NCBI GenBank assembly: GCA_965368175.1
Contig: CBDULX010000193.1
Span: 1 to 5,786, forward strand
Source of the DNA: CBDULX01 sp965368175
GTDB lineage: Bacteria; Pseudomonadota; Gammaproteobacteria; SZUA-229
Direction: 5' to 3'
DNA length: 5,786 bases
The notes beneath the pieces are model-generated. The model worked only from the letters and a program-made list of their open reading frames with translations. It searched no databases and had not been told where the DNA came from. Positions 1-5,240 of this stretch are shown piece after piece; positions within the stretch are counted from its first letter, which is position 1, and the number at the start of each line of letters is the position of its first letter. The translations under genes and the position numbers were made by a program.

Positions 1-64
1 AAACGCAAATAAAAGCAAAAGCATCTAAGAATTTGTGCTTCTTAAGTGCCTGAGAAATGTTAGT

Positions 65-236
65 GTTGCCTGCATGGATGCAGGAGGTACGATTCTATGG
101 ATGGAATCGGTAGAGTCGAGTCAGGAACAGAGACCGAGAACAATGCCTGGAGCAATTGTTGAGAAATCTTGATTTTAATAGTCGCATAAATAACAAGCTT
201 GTAAGATCCCTCGACAACTGCGTCCATGCAGGCAAC
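65..236. repeat. MITE-like element with 19-bp terminal inverted repeats
   Basis: The ends at 65-83 (GTTGCCTGCATGGATGCAG) and 218-236 are inverted copies that match at 18 of 19 positions. Inside, 152-172 is again an imperfect inverted match to 201-221 (15 of 21), and most of the differences are transitions, so a minus-strand RNA could pair through G-U wobbles. No coding capacity is convincing across it, and I see no clear target-site duplication. This looks like a small non-autonomous mobile or dispersed repeat. The segment 88-126 recurs at 4849-4887. An alternative is a structured intergenic repeat spread by recombination. Confidence 0.5.
88..126 (+). repeat. Dispersed repeat, copy 1
   Basis: This 39-nt stretch, beginning TACGATTC and ending AGTCGAGTCAGGA, matches 4849-4887 at 33 of 39 positions in the same orientation. 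The last 13 nt are identical. It lies within the larger inverted-repeat element at 65-236. The family is not identified beyond resembling short intergenic repeats common in gammaproteobacterial genomes. Confidence 0.6.
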
Positions 237-362
237 GCGTATAAACGCCAAGGTTTTATTTGATTTATCTAGAAGGTTTTTTACTCTGAGACCAAGACTC
301 ACAAGAACTGAACGAATAATTTCATAAATCTGTTTTGTAAGTCATGAGTTATAATACGCATG

Positions 363-400
363 AAAAAAAAGCCGGATCAGGGAAATGATCCGGCTTTTTT
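363..400 (-). terminator. Rho-independent terminator, probably bidirectional
   Basis: A perfect 9-bp GC-rich stem (GCCGGATCA at 371-379, TGATCCGGC at 386-394) surrounds a GGGAAA loop. It is flanked by eight A (363-370) and six T (395-400), which extends the pairing. Read on the minus strand, the stem is followed by eight U, so it would end the transcript of the oxidoreductase and cytochrome genes about 100 nt after the cytochrome stop codon. It could also stop plus-strand transcription arriving from the left. The 401-496 stretch between it and the cytochrome gene shows nothing else. Confidence 0.9.
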
Positions 401-496
401 GTTTCAGTTAGGGAGCCTCTAGTTAAGTCTGGTTGTAGTAGGCTGCGATGAAATAATCATGACTTGATCAGAGGTTCTTAGTAAAGCTTATGACTA

Positions 497-946
497 TCAT
501 CTTCCCGCATCAAATACATGAGGTGCATGGCAGCTGTAGCAATTACCGTCATCTTTCGTGCTAGTACCGCTGTGCTCTTTATTATGGCAGGTTTTGCAAC
601 GATCAGTGTCTACCTTGTAGCCAGTGGCACCAATGCCAGGGAAATAACCGGTCAGGTTAGGTTTTTCCAGGCCCACGGTTTCAGCGGTGTGAGTACCGTG
701 ACAGGCATTACACTTGACCATGGTGTGGGTCATTTTTGATGCGGCATATTCATCAACCAGTTGCTGGTCAGTTTCATGGCAGCCACCGCCTAAACAGGAG
801 TAACTGAATTCCACTGCGAAGCTGGTATCGAATACCTGAGTTGCTGCTGTCACATCACCCGCTCTTGCTGAAGAGATAGAGCAAAGCATTATTGCGAACA
901 ACACTGTTACAAGGCCAGTGACTTTTTGTATATATTGAAATTTCAT
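497..946 (-). CDS. Periplasmic tetraheme cytochrome c, NapM-like
   Basis: This 149-residue protein is an exported electron carrier. It has a Sec signal peptide: basic start, hydrophobic residues 9-27, and likely cleavage after ARA at 27-29. Four heme attachment sites follow: an unusual CX4CH (C51-H57) and three ordinary CXXCH (79-83, 117-121, 136-140). Exactly four other histidines remain (H74, H86, H125, H143), which is the number needed for bis-histidine ligation of all four hemes. Translation starts at 946 behind a strong GGGGAGGA ribosome site in the 14-nt gap after the oxidoreductase stop, so the two genes are cotranscribed and possibly coupled. Its likely role is donating electrons to that enzyme, as proposed for the tetraheme NapM in Desulfovibrio nap clusters. 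The partner assignment is inference from context; the tetraheme nature is seen directly. It is not a diheme NapB or a membrane-anchored NapC, because the only hydrophobic segment is the signal peptide. Confidence 0.88.
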   Translation of the reverse strand: MKFQYIQKVTGLVTVLFAIMLCSISSARAGDVTAATQVFDTSFAVEFSYSCLGGGCHETDQQLVDEYAASKMTHTMVKCNACHGTHTAETVGLEKPNLTGYFPGIGATGYKVDTDRCKTCHNKEHSGTSTKDDGNCYSCHAPHVFDAGR

Positions 947-960
947 GTCTGTTCCTCCCC
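947..960 (-). promoter_or_regulatory. Ribosome binding site of the cytochrome gene
   Basis: The whole 14-nt gap between the two genes reads GGGGAGGAACAGAC on the minus strand. It gives a near-perfect Shine-Dalgarno sequence about 6 nt from the ATG and directly abuts the upstream stop codon. This fixes the cytochrome start and suggests translational coupling with the oxidoreductase. Confidence 0.85.
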
Positions 961-3435
961 TCAGGCCCTGGCCAGTTTAACGGCACAGTGTTTATAAATT
1001 GGCTGCTTACAATCCGGGTCGACCCAGTTCATGGTTAGTCGATTGGTTGCGGCCAGGCGATTGCCATAAATGGCCTTGTCCGCTGGATCAAGATCAGCAA
1101 AATGCATGGGAACAAACACCTGGCCTTTTTGTACCGTGCCAACCACCAGTGCTTTAATTACAATTTCACCGCGGCGGGTAGTCAGACGCACCAGATCGCC
1201 GGTAGAAACTTTCAGGGATGCGGCATCATCCGGATGTAATTCCACATAATTTTCCGGCACCATTTCATGTAACTGTGGCACACGCTTGGTTTTGGTGCGG
1301 CTATGGAAATGCTCGATAACACGACCGGTAATCAGCCAGAAGGGATAATTACGATCCGGTATTTCAGGTGCTTCTATATAATCGACCGCCCATAGATAGG
1401 CGCGACTCAGATTATCCGGGTCAACCCAGACGGCATCCTGTGTGCCGCCCTGAGTATCATCCCAGTTGGTGCTATAACGACCGTCGGTGTACATGCGTGT
1501 ACCACCGTATATGTTGGTGGGCGTAGATGGCCACTGAATACCATTATTGGCTTCGATAGTGTCATAACTCATGCCGCTCATATCACAGATGGTGCCAGAG
1601 GTGCAGGCTTTCCATTCTTCGAAAGCCTGTTCCGAAGTGCTGAAGCCAATTAATGATTTGCCATCTTTGTCGGCGAAACGGGCATCCATAGAGGCAATCT
1701 TGTCGGCCACCATTTTAGTAATATCGAGATCGGAATAAGCACCATAACCCTGTGAACGAAGATCATAACCAGCCGGTAAAACCGCCTGGCGGCCGATATT
1801 TACTTTACGTTCCGAACAGGTGTATACACCGGTCTTTTCTCCCCACATCGCCGCGGGCAGGAACATGTCGGCGAAATGAGTACATTCCATGGGCTCATAA
1901 ATATCCTGCACCACAATGTAAGGGCGGTCAGGATTATTAAAGTCCATATAGGAGTACAGTTTATTCAGATCAGGCAGTGTAACAGCCGGATTGGTACACT
2001 GAACCCAGAACACGCTGAGTTCACCGTTACGCATCATTTCAACCTGACTGTTGATGTCCTGGTAGTCTCGATTGGATGTGATAACCGTGGGTTTTCGCGG
2101 TGGAATTTTACCTCTGGGAATGTTCCAGAAGTCTTCCAGTTCACCGACATGATCCGGGTTGTAACAGTTCCGATAAGCAGCCAGCGCAGACGAACCACCG
2201 GCTTCGCGGTTACTCATAGCTGTAGCCTGGCCGGTGATGCTGAACGGTGAGGAGCCTGGACGTCCAATCTTGCCCTGTATTAAATGCATGGCGCAAATCA
2301 TACGTACGGTATCGGTGGCGCCCATGGACTGGTACACGCCCTGAATAAACAGTGATAAGGTTTCAGGCGATTCACCAATCCATTTTGCAGCCAGGGCAAT
2401 ATCAGCGGCAGGACAACCTGTGATAGCAGCTACATAATCAGGCGTGTATTTTGCGACTGTGGCCGCCATGGCCTCATAATTCCGTGTGTGTGCATTGATG
2501 TAATTAGTGTCGGTCAAGTTGTTGGCAATGATCTGTTGCACGATGCCATTGATCAGGGCGAGGTTGGTACCGGGTTTTAGCGCCAGATGTAAATCAGCGC
2601 TACGAGCAGTTAAAGTACTGCGTGGGTCTACCACAATCAGTTTCGGAACCCGTGAACTTCTACGTGCTCTGGCAATACGACGCCATAACTGGGGATGCAT
2701 CTCGGCTGGATTCATACCGAATACAAAGAAACAGTCGGTGCTTTCGATATCATCGTAGCAACCGGGAGGACCATCGGAACCAAAGGTGGTCAGGTAACCG
2801 ACAACCGCCGCTGCCATACACAAGCGGGTATTGGAATCCATGGTGCCGGTACCTATGGCACCCTTGGCGAGTTTTCCGAAAGCATAATATTCTTCAAGCG
2901 TCCACTGCCCGGTGTTGTATGTGGCGATAGAATCAGCGCCTTTAGCATCCACACCATGAATTATTTTCTGGCTCAGAATAGTGGTCGCTTCATCCCAGGT
3001 GATTTTTTTCCATTCACCATTGGCGTCTCTGATCAGTGGCCATTTGCCACGGTCCGGAGCATCCAGGATTTTATGTTCATATAGGCCTTTAACGCAGACT
3101 CTGCCATTATTCGTCGGATGATTTTCATTGCCGCGAACAGCAACAGCTTCGCCGGCTGAATTAACCCCAATGTGCAGGCCACAACCAAAGGAGCAATAAC
3201 CACAGACGGAATAAACCCAGCCTGTCACGTTGTCAAATGTATCATCGGCTTTTGCTTCAGTACTGGTTAATAAACTGATTATACCGCCACCAATCACTGC
3301 CTGTGATGAAACAAGTGCACTCCATTTTAAAAAACTGCGTCGGCCATGATTGCAGATATTGGGGTCTTTTTTAAGGGCCTCAATTTCTTCTTTACTAAAT
3401 ACCTTGACGGTACTTTCAATTTCATTAGATGCCAT
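961..3435 (-). CDS. Tat-exported NapA/NarB-group molybdopterin oxidoreductase (nitrate reductase-like)
   Basis: This is an 824-residue catalytic subunit of the DMSO reductase superfamily, the usual length of NapA. A twin-arginine motif RRSFLK lies at 32-37 after an unusually long n-region. A hydrophobic stretch follows, with likely cleavage after AKA (61-63), so the enzyme acts in the periplasm. A [4Fe-4S] site is formed by C78, C81, C85 and C114, with the electron-relay lysine K116 in CVKG. The likely molybdenum ligand is C206 in NTRLCMAAAV, followed by M207, D221 and GCYDDIE, as in NapA. VVDPRSTLTARSADLHL (268-284) is typical of the family. The C-terminal molybdopterin-binding domain runs from about 696 to the end and finishes with the NapA-like HCAVKLARA. 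Recalled comparison puts it closest to monomeric Desulfovibrio NapA, but the loop near 363-376 and R410 differ, so the substrate may not be nitrate. The ATG has a GGTGGAG site 4 nt upstream. No napD or napB is visible. Confidence 0.88.
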   Translation of the reverse strand: MASNEIESTVKVFSKEEIEALKKDPNICNHGRRSFLKWSALVSSQAVIGGGIISLLTSTEAKADDTFDNVTGWVYSVCGYCSFGCGLHIGVNSAGEAVAVRGNENHPTNNGRVCVKGLYEHKILDAPDRGKWPLIRDANGEWKKITWDEATTILSQKIIHGVDAKGADSIATYNTGQWTLEEYYAFGKLAKGAIGTGTMDSNTRLCMAAAVVGYLTTFGSDGPPGCYDDIESTDCFFVFGMNPAEMHPQLWRRIARARRSSRVPKLIVVDPRSTLTARSADLHLALKPGTNLALINGIVQQIIANNLTDTNYINAHTRNYEAMAATVAKYTPDYVAAITGCPAADIALAAKWIGESPETLSLFIQGVYQSMGATDTVRMICAMHLIQGKIGRPGSSPFSITGQATAMSNREAGGSSALAAYRNCYNPDHVGELEDFWNIPRGKIPPRKPTVITSNRDYQDINSQVEMMRNGELSVFWVQCTNPAVTLPDLNKLYSYMDFNNPDRPYIVVQDIYEPMECTHFADMFLPAAMWGEKTGVYTCSERKVNIGRQAVLPAGYDLRSQGYGAYSDLDITKMVADKIASMDARFADKDGKSLIGFSTSEQAFEEWKACTSGTICDMSGMSYDTIEANNGIQWPSTPTNIYGGTRMYTDGRYSTNWDDTQGGTQDAVWVDPDNLSRAYLWAVDYIEAPEIPDRNYPFWLITGRVIEHFHSRTKTKRVPQLHEMVPENYVELHPDDAASLKVSTGDLVRLTTRRGEIVIKALVVGTVQKGQVFVPMHFADLDPADKAIYGNRLAATNRLTMNWVDPDCKQPIYKHCAVKLARA

Positions 3436-3439
3436 AACA

Positions 3440-3446
3440 CTCCACC
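3440..3446 (-). promoter_or_regulatory. Ribosome binding site of the oxidoreductase gene
   Basis: The minus strand reads GGTGGAG, then TGTT, then the ATG at 3435. The 4-nt spacing is slightly short but acceptable. It supports this start and the unusually long, 31-residue stretch before the twin arginines. A competing reading frame that starts further upstream (3512) has no comparable site. Confidence 0.7.
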
Positions 3447-3556
3447 AAGATTATTAAAAGAATGTATTGTCTCGTTGCAGGAATAAAAACCTGACGGATA
3501 TAAACAGGACATTTCTCAATGCGAGCTCATATTTGCTTAGGAGGAAGGTATGGGGC

Positions 3557-3572
3557 AATGACAAATGTCACT
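3557..3572 (-). promoter_or_regulatory. Candidate CRP/FNR-family operator of the oxidoreductase operon
   Basis: A perfect dyad, TGACA-N2-TGTCA, occupies 3559-3570. Viewed with the family's spacing it is GTGA-N6-TCAT, keeping the TGA-N6-TCA core shared by CRP and FNR sites while differing from the FNR consensus TTGAT-N4-ATCAA at the outer and inner bases. On the minus strand a weak -10-like AAATAT lies at 3534-3529. That places the dyad centre near -41.5 from the implied start, the geometry of a class II activator site. The dyad is seen; its use by the linked regulator is inference. Confidence 0.4.
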
Positions 3573-3718
3573 TAGGAAAAAATATTTTTAAAGATAATGA
3601 ATTTTCTGTTGGATAAGCAAAAAGCCTATTGACATTTAGTTGATAATTTATTTAATAAAATGCGAGATGTCGAGGCAATGATAATGCAGGAAGCTGTTAG
3701 TACTTATAGTTTAATGTA

Positions 3719-3738
3719 TTGATTGCCAATGGAATCAA
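3719..3738. promoter_or_regulatory. Paired FNR-like half sites with non-standard spacing
   Basis: TTGATT (3719-3724) and AATCAA (3733-3738) form a perfect 6-bp dyad over an 8-nt spacer. Each half contains the canonical FNR half site, but the TTGAT and ATCAA cores are 10 nt apart rather than 4. One normal FNR dimer would not fit it in the standard way. It could be a separate regulator's site or chance in AT-rich DNA. Confidence 0.25.
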
Positions 3739-3820
3739 ATAAATACTAAGGGTTTATTTATCGTCCATGAATAAGGGAAGCCAGGCCGCTTTTATAATTA
3801 AAATAATACCTGTTTTCAGC

Positions 3821-4624
3821 TTATCCACCTGAACTTATGCGTTCAAGCGCCTGATGATCGAGTACGATAAAGCCATCTCGGTTATTGCAGATATACTTAT
3901 CCGATTCCAGCTGTTTAATACTTCTTATTAAGGTTCTTTGGGTAACGCCCAACATGTCAGCTAACTCAACACGCGACAGGGAATCTTGCAGGCAGGCATT
4001 TTTTAAATGTCGTTCAGAGTGGGTTTCATTTAGAAATACCAGGTATGAAGCCAGGCGCTCCAGCGCATTTTTCTGGCCCAAATTAGCTATATGGCGTATA
4101 TAGGAGTTTAAGTTGCGTGACATGGCCTGTAGCAGCGTGTCGGTAATTTCCTTGTGGCGTTCTGTGCTTTTGCCTAAATCCTCATTCTTTATATAACAGA
4201 CACTGACATCAGTGAGTGCTTCCGCTGAGCTGCCATGGGATTCGAGGAATAAATCTTCACAGGCAATCAGGTCACCGGGTATTTGTGCAAGTTTATGAAT
4301 TTGTTGCTTGCCATTGGGTAAGGTTTTATAAACCTTAATTTCGCCAGATATCAGAATGAAGAGATGGCTGCAGGTTTCACCTTCTTTATAGAGCGATTCT
4401 TTTTTATCGAAATGTTTTAAATTCAGGCTGAGCTGTAAGTCGCGTTTGGACTCTATACTTAGATTCGAAAAGTAATACGATGTATCCATAATGCAGGACA
4501 CACATCGAACCTCTGCTGGTTTATGTAAACATGGGCCAGCTGTTTTATCTACTTCGATTTGATAGTTTAATATTTTGTTATGCATACATTTTATATAACG
4601 TACCGAGTTCCAGAAAGGTTCCAT
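3821..4624 (-). CDS. CRP/FNR-family transcriptional regulator with iron-sulfur-type cysteines
   Basis: This 267-residue cytoplasmic regulator has a cyclic-nucleotide-binding-like sensor domain (about 52-150, with YKEG, FILISGEIKVYK and PGDLI), a dimerization helix (about 155-185), and a winged helix-turn-helix (about 213-255). N-terminal C32, C41 and C44, plus C143 in SVCYI, resemble the FNR [4Fe-4S] set. C143 aligns with E. coli Cys122, and C41 and C44 align with Cys20 and Cys23, while the Cys29 position is tyrosine and C32 may substitute. In the recognition helix, VTQRTLIRS replaces FNR's LTVETISRL: the conserved Glu becomes R230 and the Ser becomes I233, while R234 is kept. It probably controls the neighbouring oxidoreductase operon in response to oxygen, redox state or NO. 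The start is uncertain: no clear ribosome site precedes the ATG at 4624, and an ATG at 4585 would also keep all four key cysteines. Confidence 0.85.
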   Translation of the reverse strand: MEPFWNSVRYIKCMHNKILNYQIEVDKTAGPCLHKPAEVRCVSCIMDTSYYFSNLSIESKRDLQLSLNLKHFDKKESLYKEGETCSHLFILISGEIKVYKTLPNGKQQIHKLAQIPGDLIACEDLFLESHGSSAEALTDVSVCYIKNEDLGKSTERHKEITDTLLQAMSRNLNSYIRHIANLGQKNALERLASYLVFLNETHSERHLKNACLQDSLSRVELADMLGVTQRTLIRSIKQLESDKYICNNRDGFIVLDHQALERISSGG

Positions 4625-4662
4625 ATTTTTTAATGGAATTTGACAGGTAGTTCGGTAATGTT

Positions 4663-4710
4663 ATTAATTAGTAAATTAATATATTATTTGTATTTAATTT
4701 ACTAATTAAT
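4663..4710. promoter_or_regulatory. Perfect 17-bp inverted repeat upstream of the regulator
   Basis: ATTAATTAGTAAATTAA (4663-4679) is repeated exactly inverted at 4694-4710, around a 14-nt AT-only-but-one spacer. It begins 38 nt upstream of the regulator start codon. Each arm also contains its own smaller dyad, TTAATT-N4-AATTAA. It is too AT-rich for a normal terminator and has no U-tract logic for either neighbour. An operator for autoregulation, or the remnant of a repeat, are both possible. Confidence 0.5.
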
Positions 4711-4806
4711 GTTTGTTGCTTGAATTTCGGTCGGGGAGGATAACGTAATTTTATCTAAAATTTCTTGATGTTGGTTAATGTTTGAAAATGGATGTTAATT
4801 TAGAGA

Positions 4807-4894
4807 GTTGTCATCGACCATAGGGACGAGCTCATCCATGGGCGAAGTTACGATTCCAGGGAAGGAATGGGTGAAGTCGAGTCAGGATGACAAC
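4807..4894 (+). repeat. Dispersed repeat, copy 2, bounded by a 9-bp inverted repeat
   Basis: GTTGTCATC (4807-4815) and GATGACAAC (4886-4894) are perfect inverted ends. The inside holds 4849-4887, which matches 88-126 at 33 of 39 positions in the same orientation. About 40 nt further on, 4933-4972 starts with a related TGTCATCTCGAC and ends in GGAGAGATCTTC, a second repeat-like stretch in which TCTC and GAGA can pair. No reading frame crosses this region, and 4625-4800 holds only the AT-rich inverted repeat. Confidence 0.5.
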
Positions 4895-4971
4895 GCAAGT
4901 ACTAACTTTAGCTGATTGAAGTATCATCATACTGTCATCTCGACTGGATCAAAGCGAAATGGAGAGATCTT

Positions 4972-5179
4972 CAGGCCTGTGCCCTTCATATGGATGAGTT
5001 GCAATCACAAATCCATAACAACAGTCTTTATGCCAGGCTATATTAATGGCGCAACGGGGTAGCAGTTTAGAGGATCTGCTTGAAGTGTGTGGGCTAAGTG
5101 TAAACGAGGCGCAGTTGCTGTTAATGTTGCATCAGAAAAACGGGTTGCCTGAAGCTAGTCTATTTTGCATTGCATATTA
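4972..5179 (+). pseudogene. Decayed DUF2802-like gene remnant
   Basis: One frame from 4972 reads ..ACALHMDELQSQIHNN.. and LYARLY, then stops at 5043-5045. One frame over, 5046-5177 encodes a 44-residue piece, MAQRGSSLEDLLEVCGL followed by SVNEAQLLLMLHQ, ending at TAG 5178-5180. Together they resemble the C-terminal half of DUF2802 proteins of gammaproteobacteria. As I recall them, these have a segment ending in HMGER, then a tyrosine-containing segment, then QGA..EEL...CGLSRGEAEL. A single indel near 5043 would explain the break, and the N-terminal half is missing. No ribosome site or intact start is seen. The function of the family is unknown to me. A short real peptide from 5046 is possible but less likely. 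Confidence 0.45.
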
Positions 5180-5209
5180 GTTGCGCATGGGTTTCGCCTT
5201 GCTGGGCGA

Positions 5210-5240
5210 GTTACTTTCTTTGGCACACAAAGAAAGTAAC
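5210..5240. repeat. Perfect 13-bp hairpin at the end of the long inverted repeat
   Basis: GTTACTTTCTTTG (5210-5222) and CAAAGAAAGTAAC (5228-5240) pair perfectly over a 5-nt loop. The sequence looks like a hairpin repeat that I recall from spaces between genes in many proteobacteria. It lacks a following U-tract, so I do not call it a terminator. A degraded counterpart lies at the far end of the element, where CTTTGC and GCAAAG pair at 5771-5786. Confidence 0.7.

Larger units (their letters stand above)
3436..3820. other. AT-rich intergenic region upstream of the oxidoreductase operon
   Basis: No gene is supported in these 385 nt. The operon promoter should lie here on the minus strand. The region contains two dyads with CRP/FNR-type half sites, described separately, and a weak AAATAAA/TTTATTT inverted pair at 3737-3759. 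I see no intrinsic terminator after the regulator gene, whose stop codon is at 3821-3823, so read-through from the regulator into the operon is possible. Confidence 0.6.

Noticed and set aside
60..302. Minus-strand 80-residue reading frame
   Set aside because: It starts at GTG without a ribosome site and most of it is translation of the inverted-repeat element at 65-236.
350..355. Perfect TATAAT on the plus strand
   Set aside because: There is no matching -35 at the right distance, no extended -10, and the terminator follows within 10 nt.
518..739. Plus-strand reading frame of 73 residues
   Set aside because: It is the antisense of the tetraheme cytochrome gene, whose heme motifs and ribosome site are convincing.
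881..883. Cys22 in the cytochrome signal peptide as a lipoprotein site
   Set aside because: The residues before it (IML) do not fit a lipobox, and a normal ARA cleavage site follows at 27-29.
1752..3084. Several plus-strand reading frames of 62-129 residues
   Set aside because: They lie antisense to the oxidoreductase gene and overlap each other in different frames; none shows a recognisable motif.
3327..3512. Minus-strand 61-residue frame overlapping the oxidoreductase start
   Set aside because: It is out of frame with the real gene, lacks a good ribosome site and has no recognisable features.
3629..3657. TTGACA with a -10-like TTAATA 17 nt downstream on the plus strand
   Set aside because: It would transcribe toward the convergent regulator gene with no gene to express; a chance match in AT-rich DNA is likely.
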